Shown here piece by piece: positions 51,929-60,598 of a DNA stretch of 64,000 nt; within the stretch, counting starts at the first letter, position 1; each line of letters starts with the position of its first letter. The translations under genes were made by a program, and so were the position numbers. Source of the stretch: Oscillospiraceae bacterium (GTDB lineage: Bacteria; Bacillota; Clostridia; Oscillospirales; Oscillospiraceae); the NCBI GenBank assembly GCA_902798545.1, contig CADBWQ010000010.1, positions 103,329 through 167,328 on the forward strand. The letters are read 5' to 3'. The notes beneath the pieces were generated by a model, which was given only the letters and a program-made list of their open reading frames with translations, did not search any database and was not told the origin of the DNA.

Positions 51929-52759
51929 TTATACCGCCACGGGGATCTTGCCGCTGAAGTCGGAATACTCGTATCCGTCGACACGGAAGCTGTCACGGGT
52001 AAAGGCGTAAAAGTCCTTCACTTCTGGATCAATTATAAAGCGGGGTGCGGGCTTCGGCTCATTCTGGATGATCTCCTCGATGGCGGGAACATGCCGGTCA
52101 TAGATATGCGCATCTGCAATCACATGAATGAACTCCCCAGGTTCAAATCCGGAGACCTGCGCGAACATCATGGTCAGAACCGCGTACTGGACCACATTCC
52201 AGTTGTTCGCGGCCAGCATATCCTGTGAGCGCTGGTTCAGAATGGCATTGAGTCTGTTGCCTGTGACATTGAAGGTCATGGAATAGGCGCAGGGATAGAG
52301 TGCCATTTCCGAGAGATCCGCAAAGTTGTAGATGTTGGTCATGATCCGGCGGGAAGCCGGGTTGTGCCTGAGATCCCAGAGAACCTTGTCAACCTGGTCC
52401 ATGTCACCCTCGGGATAGTGGTGTTTGACCCCAAGCTGATAGCCGTAAGCCTTGCCGATGGAGCCGTTCTCATCCGCCCACGCATCCCATACACGGGTGC
52501 GAAGATTATGTACGTTGTTGCTCTTCTGCTGCCAGATCCAGAGCAATTCATCAATGGCGGATTTCCAGTAGGTCCGGCGAATTGTCAGGATCGGAAACTC
52601 CTCGGCGAGGTTATAGCGGTTGATGATCCCGAATTTTTTGATCGTGTGGGCGGGTGCGCCGTCGTCCCAGCGGGGACGGACCTCGCGGTCGGTGTCCCAG
52701 ATCCCGTGATCAAGAATGTCCCGACAGTTCTGAATGAAGATTTCGTCTGCTCTGCTCAT
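51929..52759 (-). CDS. thyA: Thymidylate synthase
   Basis: A 276-residue enzyme converting dUMP to dTMP with methylene-tetrahydrofolate. The catalytic Cys is in MALYPCAYSMTF, preceded by the SRRIMTNIYN phosphate-binding region and followed by NQRSQDMLAANNWNVVQYAVL and IADAHIYDRH. The ATG at 52759 has AAGGAG upstream; an upstream in-frame extension to 52981 is GC-rich leader, not protein. It is the first gene of thyA-folA-membrane protein and is divergent from the anaerobic ribonucleotide reductase genes. Confidence 0.93.
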   Translation of the reverse strand: MSRADEIFIQNCRDILDHGIWDTDREVRPRWDDGAPAHTIKKFGIINRYNLAEEFPILTIRRTYWKSAIDELLWIWQQKSNNVHNLRTRVWDAWADENGSIGKAYGYQLGVKHHYPEGDMDQVDKVLWDLRHNPASRRIMTNIYNFADLSEMALYPCAYSMTFNVTGNRLNAILNQRSQDMLAANNWNVVQYAVLTMMFAQVSGFEPGEFIHVIADAHIYDRHVPAIEEIIQNEPKPAPRFIIDPEVKDFYAFTRDSFRVDGYEYSDFSGKIPVAV

Positions 52760-52828
52760 AATCGATCTCCTTGCTCTGCAGCAGAAACTGCGCAGTCTGT
52801 ACAGTTGGTCTGTTTCATACAAATCATT

Positions 52829-52857
52829 ATTATAACACAGCTTCATCGCCGCATCAA
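52829..52857 (-). promoter_or_regulatory. Sigma-A promoter for thyA-folA
   Basis: On the minus strand, TTGATG and TATAAT are spaced 17 bases, 70 bases upstream of thyA. Between it and 53033 lies about 170 bases of GC-rich sequence in which I see small hairpins but no gene. Confidence 0.7.
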
Positions 52858-53033
52858 CGGCGAATTTGCCGTCAGATCGAGGGAACCCAGAGCACCCGAA
52901 GGGGGGCACCGGCATGGGCGGGAGGCCACCGGACCGCTCCCTCCGAAGCGGGAAATCGCCCGCGAAGCAGCCCGGTTTCATAATTCAGAAAAAGAATGAC
53001 GCTTTGATAACCGGAGAAACTATTTTGAAAGAA

Positions 53034-53091
53034 ACACTATATTTTGGGCTCAAAACGGTTACAAGGCGGATAAAATATCAATATCTTGTGA
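53034..53091 (+). promoter_or_regulatory. Pair of NrdR-box-like sites
   Basis: Two 16-base sites, 53034-53049 (starting ACACTATATTTTG) and 53076-53091 (core CAATATCTTG), match the NrdR box (acaCwAtATaTwGtgt) at the C and G nine bases apart and most core positions. They are 42 bases apart, four helical turns, and the second ends eight bases before the -35 of nrdG. nrdR is not in the window. Confidence 0.6.
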
Positions 53092-53099
53092 TTTGGGAC

Positions 53100-53128
53100 T
53101 TGACAATCACAAGATGCCGCATTATCAT
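53100..53128 (+). promoter_or_regulatory. Sigma-A promoter for nrdG-nrdD
   Basis: Consensus TTGACA and TATCAT are spaced 17 bases, 32 bases upstream of nrdG. Confidence 0.8.
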
Positions 53129-53160
53129 GTGCACGGAAGATGACGGAGGGGGGAGTCTGA

Positions 53161-53859
53161 ATGTACCTGGCTGGAATGCAGAAGCTCTCTCTTCTGGACT
53201 ATCCCGGAGTCGTCGCCTGCACGCTGTTCACGCCGGGATGCAATTTCCGGTGCCCCTGGTGTCACAACGCCGGACTGGTTCTGCCGGAGCAGCTGCCGAA
53301 GGACGCACCCGCCCCGGAAGATGTCCTTGACTTCCTGAAAAAGCGGAAAGGCGTCCTGGACGGGGTCTGCATTACGGGCGGGGAACCGCTCCTGCATCCG
53401 GAGATCCCGGATTTCATCCGCAGAGTGAAGGATCTGGGATACAGGGTCAAGCTGGACACCAATGGGAGCTTCCCAAAGCGCCTGCGGCAGCTGGCGGAGG
53501 AGAAGCTGGTCGATTACGTGGCGATGGATATCAAGAACGGCCCGGCATATTATGCCGAGACGGCCGGAGTTCCGGGGCTCGGAACGGAGGCCGTGGCGGA
53601 GTCGAAGGATTTCCTGCTGACTGAACCGGTGGACTATGAATTCCGCACGACCGTCGTCAGGGGGCTGCACACGGAAAAAAGGCTTCTGGAAGCCGCCGAC
53701 TGGATTCAGGGCGCCAGGGCCTGGTACCTGCAGCAGTTTCGCGATTCCGGGGCCCTGATCTGCGGAGACGGACTCAGCGCGTTTTCGGAAGAGGAGATGC
53801 AGCAGCTCCTCATTGCAGTGCAGAAAAGGCTGCCCGTGGCACAGCTCCGCGGATTATAA
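53161..53859 (+). CDS. nrdG: Anaerobic ribonucleoside-triphosphate reductase activating protein (radical SAM)
   Basis: A 232-residue radical SAM activase that installs the glycyl radical on NrdD. The iron-sulfur motif is CNFRCPWC (CxxxCxxC) at about residue 27, with CITGGEPLLHPEI (GGE motif) and KLDTNGSFP following. This is the longer PflA-like NrdG form. GGAGGGGGGAG precedes the ATG, and nrdD begins 42 bases after its stop; the order nrdG then nrdD is less common than the reverse. Confidence 0.93.
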   Translation: MYLAGMQKLSLLDYPGVVACTLFTPGCNFRCPWCHNAGLVLPEQLPKDAPAPEDVLDFLKKRKGVLDGVCITGGEPLLHPEIPDFIRRVKDLGYRVKLDTNGSFPKRLRQLAEEKLVDYVAMDIKNGPAYYAETAGVPGLGTEAVAESKDFLLTEPVDYEFRTTVVRGLHTEKRLLEAADWIQGARAWYLQQFRDSGALICGDGLSAFSEEEMQQLLIAVQKRLPVAQLRGL

Positions 53860-53901
53860 CAACAAAGGGACAGGAAGAAAGAAAATCGGGAGGAAGAGAC
53901 C

Positions 53902-56280
53902 ATGTACAACGTAGTAAAGCGAGACGGACAGATTGTCAGTTTCGATATCAATAAAATCGCAGATGCCATCAAAAAGGCATTTGAGGCGACAAATACCGAT
54001 TACACCGAGAGTGTGATTGACTTCCTGGCACTGAAGGTCACGGCGGACTTTCTGCCGAAGATCAAAGACGGTCTCATCACCGTCGAAGACATCCAGGACA
54101 GTGCCGAAGCGGTGCTCGCACGCGGGGGGTATGAACAGGTCGGCAAGGCCTACATCCTCTACCGCAAGCAGCGCGAGAAAATGCGCAACCTCAAGAACAC
54201 CTATCTGGACTATAAGGAGACCGTCAACAAGTACCTCAATGTCTCTGACTGGCGTGTGAAGGAGAACTCCACAGTTACCTATTCCGTCGGCGGACTGATC
54301 CTCTCCAACTCCGGTGCGGTTACCGCAAACTACTGGCTGAGCGAGGTCTACGATCAGGAGATCGCGGATGCGCACCGCAACTGCGACCTGCACCTGCACG
54401 ATCTGAGCATGCTGACCGGTTACTGTGCAGGCTGGAGTCTCAAACAGCTGATCACCGAAGGCCTCGGAATCCCGGGCAAGATCAACTCCGCCCCCGCAAG
54501 CCACCTCTCCACTCTTTGCAACCAGATGGTGAATTTCCTCGGCATCATGCAGAACGAGTGGGCGGGTGCGCAGGCTTTCTCCTCCTTCGACACCTACCTT
54601 GCCCCGTTCGTAAAGGTCGACAACCTGAAGTATCCGGAAGTCAAGCAGTGCATTCAGAGCTTCATCTTTGGCGTGAATACCCCCTCCCGCTGGGGCTCTC
54701 AGGCACCGTTTACCAACATCACGCTTGACTGGACCGTCCCTGCGGATCTGAAGGATATGCCCGCCATCGTCGGCGGCAGGGAAATGGACTTCACCTACGG
54801 CGACTGCAAGCCGGAGATGGATATGGTCAACAAGGCTTTCATCGAGCTCATGATCGAAGGCGACCGCAACGGACGCGGTTTCCAGTACCCGATTCCGACC
54901 TATTCCATCACGCGCGACTTTGACTGGTCCCCCACGGAGAACAATAAGCTGCTCTTCGAGATGACCGCAAAGTACGGGACACCCTATTTCTCCAACTATA
55001 TCAACTCCGACATGGAGCCCTCCGATGTCCGTTCCATGTGCTGCCGCCTGCGCCTTGACCTGCGCGAGCTGCGTAAGAAATCCGGCGGATTCTTCGGCTC
55101 GGGCGAGAGCACCGGCTCGATCGGTGTCGTTACGCTGAACATGCCGCGTCTGGCCTATCTCGCAGAGGATGAGAAGGACTTTTACGCGCGTCTGGACAAG
55201 CTGATGGACATCGCGGCCCGCTCCCTGAAAATCAAGAGAGAAGTCATCACAAAGCTCCTGGATGAAGGCCTCTATCCCTATACCAAGCATTATCTGGGTA
55301 CCTTTAACAACCACTTCTCCACCATCGGCCTGGTGGGTATGAACGAAGCCGGCCTGAACGCAAAGTGGATCCGGGCAGACATGACCGATCCCAGGTGCCA
55401 GAAGTTCTCCCGCGAAGTGCTTGACCACATGCGTGAACGTCTGAGCGATTATCAGGAGCAGTACGGGGATCTCTATAACCTCGAGGCGACCCCGGCAGAG
55501 TCCACCTCCTACCGTCTGGCGAAGCACGATGTTGAAGTCTATCCCGATATCATCACTGCTGCTGAACCCGGCGGAACCCCGTACTACACCAACAGCTCGC
55601 ACCTCCCGGTGGGATACACCGACGATATCTTTGCTGCACTGGATGTTCAGGACGAGCTGCAGACCCGATACACCTCCGGCACCGTGTTCCACGCCTTCCT
55701 GGGCGAGAAGCTTCCTGACTGGCAGGCGGCTGCGAGCCTGGTGCGGAAGATTGCCGAGAACTACCGGCTTCCGTACTACACGCTCTCTCCCACCTATTCC
55801 GTCTGCAGGAATCACGGCTATCTCACCGGCGAGCAGTTCGTCTGCCCGATCTGCGGAGAGAAGGCCGAAGTCTACAGCCGTATCACCGGCTACTATCGCC
55901 CGGTACAGAACTGGAATGCGGGAAAGACCCAGGAGTTCAAGGAGCGCAAGGAATATGTCATTGCACACTCTGTCCTGAAGCATACGGGCCCCGTCCCGCT
56001 GGACAGCAAGCCGGAGGATCAGCCACCGAAAGCGGAGGAAAAAGCCACCGACGGAGAGGAGACACCGATCCTGTTCGTCTCCGCCACCTGCCCCAACTGC
56101 AAAATTGCCATGAACTTCATGGATAAGGCAGGCTTCGCTTACCGGAAGGTCCTCGCAGTGGAAAATGCGGAACTGGCCAAATCCTACGGCGTCAAGCAGG
56201 CACCGACACTGGTTCTGCCCGACGGGACGAAGTTTGCCGGCGCCGGCGCCATCAAGGCCTATGTCAGCAAGACCGCCTGA
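53902..56280 (+). CDS. nrdD: Anaerobic class III ribonucleotide reductase with C-terminal glutaredoxin-like domain
   Basis: A 792-residue oxygen-sensitive reductase. ATP-cone (1-95, starting VVKRDGQIVSFDINKIADAI), catalytic barrel with RSMCCRLRLDLREL (about 375), zinc site built on CRNHGY and CPICGE (about 635-652) and the glycyl-radical motif RITGYY (about 660). After a Pro/Glu-rich linker (about 695-715) comes a glutaredoxin/NrdH-like domain (about 720-792) with redox motif ATCPNCKIAM. A built-in dithiol domain points to a thioredoxin-type electron donor rather than formate. trxB follows closely, which supports this. Confidence 0.93.
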   Translation: MYNVVKRDGQIVSFDINKIADAIKKAFEATNTDYTESVIDFLALKVTADFLPKIKDGLITVEDIQDSAEAVLARGGYEQVGKAYILYRKQREKMRNLKNTYLDYKETVNKYLNVSDWRVKENSTVTYSVGGLILSNSGAVTANYWLSEVYDQEIADAHRNCDLHLHDLSMLTGYCAGWSLKQLITEGLGIPGKINSAPASHLSTLCNQMVNFLGIMQNEWAGAQAFSSFDTYLAPFVKVDNLKYPEVKQCIQSFIFGVNTPSRWGSQAPFTNITLDWTVPADLKDMPAIVGGREMDFTYGDCKPEMDMVNKAFIELMIEGDRNGRGFQYPIPTYSITRDFDWSPTENNKLLFEMTAKYGTPYFSNYINSDMEPSDVRSMCCRLRLDLRELRKKSGGFFGSGESTGSIGVVTLNMPRLAYLAEDEKDFYARLDKLMDIAARSLKIKREVITKLLDEGLYPYTKHYLGTFNNHFSTIGLVGMNEAGLNAKWIRADMTDPRCQKFSREVLDHMRERLSDYQEQYGDLYNLEATPAESTSYRLAKHDVEVYPDIITAAEPGGTPYYTNSSHLPVGYTDDIFAALDVQDELQTRYTSGTVFHAFLGEKLPDWQAAASLVRKIAENYRLPYYTLSPTYSVCRNHGYLTGEQFVCPICGEKAEVYSRITGYYRPVQNWNAGKTQEFKERKEYVIAHSVLKHTGPVPLDSKPEDQPPKAEEKATDGEETPILFVSATCPNCKIAMNFMDKAGFAYRKVLAVENAELAKSYGVKQAPTLVLPDGTKFAGAGAIKAYVSKTA

Positions 56281-56329
56281 GGGACTGCTGCGTGGGAGCT
56301 GAATCCGGAATAACCGAAAGAAAGACAGA

Positions 56330-56357
56330 ACAGCGTATGGACCCGTCCATACGCTGT
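56330..56357 (+). other. Hairpin between nrdD and trxB
   Basis: ACAGCGTATGGAC pairs perfectly (13 bp) with GTCCATACGCTGT around a two-base gap and is followed by TTTATAAAC. It may be a weak terminator that lowers trxB expression, or an mRNA stabiliser. Confidence 0.65.
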
Positions 56358-56388
56358 TTATAAACACAGAGAATTCGTGGAGGAAAAC

Positions 56389-57297
56389 ATGTACGATATC
56401 ATTGTCGTAGGGGGCGGTCCGGCAGGCCTCACGGCTGCCATCTATGCCCGCCGCGCGGGGAAAGCCGTCCTGGTGCTGGAAAAGGATGCACTCGGAGGAC
56501 AGATTACCTGGTCGCCGAAGGTGGAAAACTATCCGGCGATCCCCTCCATCAGCGGGCTGGATCTGGGAAATCTGATCGCAGAACAGGCCATGGAACAGGG
56601 CGCGGAAGTTGAGATTGAGGAAGTCGGGAGCATTGAGGACTGTGGTGACTATAAACGGGTGCAGTGCGCTTTCGGCTCGAGCTTTGAGGGCAGGGCGGTC
56701 ATCCTTGCCACCGGCGCAAGGCCGCGTATGCTCGGCCTGGACAGAGAAGAAGATCTGGTGGGAAGCGGCGTCGGCTACTGTGCGGTATGCGACGGTGCCT
56801 TCTTCCGGGGACAGCCTGTTGCGGTAAACGGCGGGGGAAACAGCGCGCTGCAGGATGCGCTGCTGCTCAGCGAAACCTGCAGCAGGGTCTATCTGATCCA
56901 CCGGAGAGACCGCTTCCGCGGGGAGGAGAAGCTGGTCGAGGCGTTGCAGGCGAGAGACAATGTGGAGTTCATTCTGAACGCCTCCGTCACGGAGCTGCTG
57001 GGAGAAGATGAGCTGAACGGGATCGTCGTCGATCAGAACGGGACAGCACGGACACTCGAGGTCAGCGGACTCTTTGTGGCGATCGGCCACGAACCCTGCA
57101 ACGGGGCGTTTAAGAACCTCCTGACGCTGGATGCGGCGGGATATGTCAGCGCCGGAGAAGACTGCCGGACAGAAACCGAGGGCGTCTTCGTGGCGGGGGA
57201 CTGCCGCAGCAAGAAGATCCGTCAGGTGACAACCGCGGCGGCTGACGGCGCGGTTGCGGCGCTGGCTGCCTGTGCCTGGCTGGATCGGGAGAAATAA
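56389..57297 (+). CDS. trxB: Thioredoxin reductase-type flavoprotein
   Basis: A 302-residue FAD/NAD(P) disulfide reductase. FAD site IIVVGGGPAGLTAAIYARRAG, redox CAVCDGAFF (CxxC), nucleotide site VNGGGNSALQDALLLS, and C-terminal EGVFVAGDCRSKKIRQVTTAAADGAVAA. The nucleotide motif GGGNSA and HRRDRFR are compatible with NADPH use. The start at 56389 is set by GGAGG just upstream. It lies 108 bases behind the glutaredoxin-tailed nrdD and likely keeps that dithiol reduced (inference). Confidence 0.9.
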   Translation: MYDIIVVGGGPAGLTAAIYARRAGKAVLVLEKDALGGQITWSPKVENYPAIPSISGLDLGNLIAEQAMEQGAEVEIEEVGSIEDCGDYKRVQCAFGSSFEGRAVILATGARPRMLGLDREEDLVGSGVGYCAVCDGAFFRGQPVAVNGGGNSALQDALLLSETCSRVYLIHRRDRFRGEEKLVEALQARDNVEFILNASVTELLGEDELNGIVVDQNGTARTLEVSGLFVAIGHEPCNGAFKNLLTLDAAGYVSAGEDCRTETEGVFVAGDCRSKKIRQVTTAAADGAVAALAACAWLDREK

Positions 57298-57328
57298 AAG
57301 AGAACAGTCTCTCCGAACCGGAGAACAA

Positions 57329-57371
57329 GGAATGGCGCCGTCCTGTTTTCAAAGCAGGACGGCGCCATTCC
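57329..57371. terminator. Bidirectional terminator, 17-bp stem
   Basis: GGAATGGCGCCGTCCTG pairs with its exact complement across a nine-base loop, between trxB and the convergent LysR gene. Tails have few T residues. Confidence 0.75.
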
Positions 57372-57372
57372 C

Positions 57373-58323
57373 TTACAGGAGGGAAGTGCCTTCAGGGGGA
57401 ATATACTCTCTGGCTGGAACAATATAGGGGACATTGCCTTTCTGCTCTTCCTCCAGGCAGTCCTGTACAAAGTTGACGAATTCCTGTGCCAGTTCCTTCT
57501 GCTGGTGGTTTCGGTTCCAGAGCAGGACATACTCGATCTGACGCTCACTCTCGACGATCACCTTTTTTACCACGAGATCACTGTCGTTGTAGGTCGTCAT
57601 CGGAAAGATGCAGATGCCGACATTCTGTTCCGCCAGCGCGACAGCGTCAATATGGCTGGACAGCTCTCCGGCAATGACGGGCTCCTCTCCGACCTCGCGG
57701 AACCAGGAACGGACCGCTTCGATGCGGGAGCGCCGGCTTGGGATAAAGAGCGGCTGCCCGGCGAGTTTCTTCAGCGGGAGACAGTCACCTTCCTCCTGCG
57801 CGAGCGGATGACGGACCGACATGATCGCGGTCCAGGGCTCCCGTGCCACGGGGAAGCCGTCCAGGAGCTCCGTGTTGTAGGGGGCCGCGACCAGTGCCAG
57901 ATCTGCCAGCCCGTGGTGAAGACGGTCCAGAACGTCATCTCCGCTGCCGTTCCAGAGGTTGAAGGAAACCTGGGGAAACTCCATCCGGAACCCGGAAATC
58001 CAGCGTGAAAGGAGATAGGGAGCCCGGCCTTCCACGAGGCCGATGTTCAGCTTGCCGGAAAGACCTTCCAGCGAGCGGATCTCCTCCTGGGTCTGCTCCG
58101 ACAGCTCCAGAAGCTGCTGCGCCCTGCGGTAGAGAACGGCGCCGGCTTCGGTCAGCGTCAGGTGCCGCTTGCCCCGAATAAAGAGCTGGGTCCCGAGCTC
58201 TTCCTCCAGCCCTTTCATCTGGTTGGAGAGAGGAGGCTGGCTCATGTTGAGCTTTTCCGCCGCACGGGTGATGTTCAGTTCTTCCACTACGGTCACAAAA
58301 TACCTGAGAGAACGCAGATCCAT
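57373..58323 (-). CDS. LysR-family transcriptional regulator
   Basis: A 316-residue regulator. The N-terminal winged helix (LRYFVTVVEELNITRAAEKLNMSQPPLSNQMKGLEEELG) precedes a periplasmic-binding-like effector domain (about 90-295). CatR/BenM-like features such as PLFIPSRRSR suggest an organic-acid effector, but this is a guess. It lies 83 bases downstream of asnB on the same strand and not divergent from a target, so its regulon is not evident here. Confidence 0.92.
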   Translation of the reverse strand: MDLRSLRYFVTVVEELNITRAAEKLNMSQPPLSNQMKGLEEELGTQLFIRGKRHLTLTEAGAVLYRRAQQLLELSEQTQEEIRSLEGLSGKLNIGLVEGRAPYLLSRWISGFRMEFPQVSFNLWNGSGDDVLDRLHHGLADLALVAAPYNTELLDGFPVAREPWTAIMSVRHPLAQEEGDCLPLKKLAGQPLFIPSRRSRIEAVRSWFREVGEEPVIAGELSSHIDAVALAEQNVGICIFPMTTYNDSDLVVKKVIVESERQIEYVLLWNRNHQQKELAQEFVNFVQDCLEEEQKGNVPYIVPAREYIPPEGTSLL

Positions 58324-58405
58324 TCACAAAACCTCCTTTTCAATGCAGCATATTGAAAGTATATCCGGAAACGGATGTAAAATCAAGAAAAACCGTTGTT
58401 TTCCA

Positions 58406-59989
58406 TCATTCTCCGCTCGCACCATAGTTGGACAGCACACGGGCGGAGGGGTCATCTACTTTACAGCCCTCCCAGTCGGGGTTGGGCATCCAGAAGTCCG
58501 CGATCATTGGCGCCTGGCCGGGATAATACTTTTCGAAGATGTCGCGATACAGCAGGCTCTCCTTAGTGAAAGGCGTCCGATAGTCATATCTCATGCAGCC
58601 CTGATGAAATGCCTCGTCGCTGTAGCGGGTCTCGGCATATTCCTTGAGATCGTCCACCATGGAGTGGCCGACAGCGTCGGAGAAGGCGGCCTTCTGCCGC
58701 CACAGAATCTCGTCGGGAAGAATACCGTCCTTCTCAAACGCGTGGCGGAGCAGGTGTTTTCCCATCCCGTAGCGGTTGAGCTTCAGCTCCGGATCAATCC
58801 GCATGACATAGCGCACAAAGTCGAGGTCGCCGAAGGGGACGCGGGCCTCCAGAGAGTTTACGGAGATACAGCGGTCGGCCCGCAGCACATCGTACATGTG
58901 CAGCTCATCGATGCGCTTTTTGCTCTCCAGCTGGAAGGCCTCGGCGGAGGGGGCAAAGTCCGTATACTTGTAGCCAAAGAGCTCGTCGGAGATCTCCCCG
59001 GTCAGAAGAACCCGAATATCGGTGTTCTCATGGATTGCCCTGCAGCAGAGGTACATGCCGAGGCTGGCACGGATGGTGGTGATGTCCCAGGTGCCCAGCA
59101 GACGGACGACCTCCTCCAGTGCAGCCAGAACCTCTTCACGGGTCATATGAAACGCGGTGTGCTCGGCACCGATGTAATCCGCCGCGATCCGGGCATACTT
59201 GAGGTCAATGGGGTCCAGATCCATCCCGATGGCGAAGGTGCGGATCTTCCTGCCCAGCAGCTTTGCCGAGATGGCGCAGACCAGACTGGAATCCAGCCCG
59301 CCGGAGAGCAGAAAGCCCAGCGGTGCGTCGGCGTCCAGACGTTTTTCGACACCGGCGATGAGCTTCTCCCGGATGTTCCGGCAGACGGTCTCCAGGTCAT
59401 CCGGCAGGTACTCTTCGACTGTCGTGAGGTCGGCGTAGCGGACAAAGCGGCCGTCGGCATAATAATGGCCGGGAGGGAAGGGCAGAATTCGATCACAGAG
59501 GCCGACGAGGTTCTGTGCCTCGCTGGCAAAGGCGATACTGCCGTCAGAGAAATAGCCATAATAGAGCGGCCGGATGCCGATGGGGTCCCGTGCGGCGATG
59601 AGCCGGTCCCTTTCCCCGTCATAGAGGATCAGAGCGAATTCCGCGTCCAGAAGAGGGAACATCTCCAGTCCGTATTCCCGGTACAGGGGCAGGAGCAGCT
59701 CACAGTCAGAGTCGCTCTGAAACGTGTAGCCCAGTGCCTTCAGCTGCAGCCTCTGCTTCCGCCAGCCGTAGAGTTCCCCGTTGCAGACAAGCCTGTTCTT
59801 TCCGAGAGAGAAGGGCTGCATCCCTTCGTCGTGAAGGCCCATGATCGCAAGCCTGTGAAAGCAGAGAAGCCCTCTGCCGGCCGGTTCGATCCTTGTGTCG
59901 TCAGGTCCGCGGCTTTTGGTACGGTCGAAATACGGTCGGATCTGATCAGCGGAATAGAGATCTGACAGAAAACCCATGACACAACACAT
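58406..59989 (-). CDS. asnB: Asparagine synthase (glutamine-hydrolysing)
   Basis: A 527-residue enzyme making asparagine from aspartate, glutamine and ATP. The mature N-terminal nucleophile is Cys2 in MCCVMGFL (a variant of MCGI), followed by the glutaminase domain with SRGPDD and NGELYGW. The synthetase domain carries the PPi loop FLLSGGLDSSLVC and later ARVPFGDLDFVRYVM. It is slightly shorter than E. coli AsnB. The ATG at 59989 has GGAGGTG upstream and is preferred because it exposes Cys2. A T-box leader precedes it. Confidence 0.92.
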   Translation of the reverse strand: MCCVMGFLSDLYSADQIRPYFDRTKSRGPDDTRIEPAGRGLLCFHRLAIMGLHDEGMQPFSLGKNRLVCNGELYGWRKQRLQLKALGYTFQSDSDCELLLPLYREYGLEMFPLLDAEFALILYDGERDRLIAARDPIGIRPLYYGYFSDGSIAFASEAQNLVGLCDRILPFPPGHYYADGRFVRYADLTTVEEYLPDDLETVCRNIREKLIAGVEKRLDADAPLGFLLSGGLDSSLVCAISAKLLGRKIRTFAIGMDLDPIDLKYARIAADYIGAEHTAFHMTREEVLAALEEVVRLLGTWDITTIRASLGMYLCCRAIHENTDIRVLLTGEISDELFGYKYTDFAPSAEAFQLESKKRIDELHMYDVLRADRCISVNSLEARVPFGDLDFVRYVMRIDPELKLNRYGMGKHLLRHAFEKDGILPDEILWRQKAAFSDAVGHSMVDDLKEYAETRYSDEAFHQGCMRYDYRTPFTKESLLYRDIFEKYYPGQAPMIADFWMPNPDWEGCKVDDPSARVLSNYGASGE

Positions 59990-59997
59990 AAAAAACA

Positions 59998-60335
59998 CCT
60001 CCGAATGAAATCGCAGCTGTCCGTCCCGATTCAAAAGGACGGACAGCTGCGCATCCGTGGTGCCACCTTTTTTGCCGCAATGCGCGGCCACTCTCCGGGA
60101 GTCCGACAACCCCCTGCGCCTTAACGCAGCGCCTGCGGCTCACCTACTTGCTTTCGCTTTGGGCTCGCGGCTCGGGAGGGTTACCTGCAGAGAGGCCTGT
60201 ACCGGGCTCTCACCGGGCCCCGGTTCGCTGTGACCGTATCTCTCTGAGACATGTCTCCGTCTCAGCCATGTCCGGCGGTTCCCGCATCCTCGCCGCGCAG
60301 GTTCCGCCGCTTGTTCATCTGAGGATGGATGAATG
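59998..60335 (-). promoter_or_regulatory. T-box riboswitch (asparagine type) leader of asnB
   Basis: The minus strand has the T-box core AAGGTGGCACCACGG (about 60054-60068) and, after a Stem I-like region, the usual AAGTAGG linker. In the specifier position before CTCCCGAG stands AAC (60180-60182), an Asn codon, although the next base is C rather than the common A. A hairpin of 14 bp (60013-60026 with 60037-60050) is the terminator candidate but its tail GATTTCATT is a poor U run. A TATCAT -10-like box sits near 60336. Confidence 0.85.
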
Positions 60336-60598
60336 ATAGCACAGACGGGAAAAAGATAAAAATACAAATCACATACACATTATCATATGAAAAAAATATG
60401 ATAACAAGAAGGATGCACATGTATTCGGTGAATAGAAAGAACTCCTTATCGGCTACAAAAACGTACGTCAAAATTTGCGGTTGGTTTTGCGACCGATGGT
60501 ATAAAAAGGACGCAACACAACGTAAAACATTATATTGGCATTGTTTGCTTTTTCTCTTATATTTATTATCAATAATTACCGAAAGGAGTAAAACTGAC

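Noticed and set aside
52862-52981. N-terminal extension of thymidylate synthase to 52981
   Set aside because: The in-frame extension has no family similarity, while the ATG at 52759 has AAGGAG and the normal length; a TATAAT promoter lies inside the extension.
53854-57090. A 1,078-codon frame antisense to nrdD and trxB
   Set aside because: It lies wholly opposite genes with clear catalytic motifs and has no recognisable domain; an effect of GC-rich codon bias.
58169-59965. A 598-codon plus-strand frame opposite asnB
   Set aside because: Mirror of asnB codon bias with no domain.
60140-60367. A short minus-strand frame upstream of asnB
   Set aside because: It lies inside the T-box leader, whose structured RNA explains the sequence.
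60329-60598. Upstream extension of the RelB-like frame
   Set aside because: AT-rich sequence without a ribosome site or similarity; the ATG at 60599 has AAAGGAG and begins the family-typical protein.
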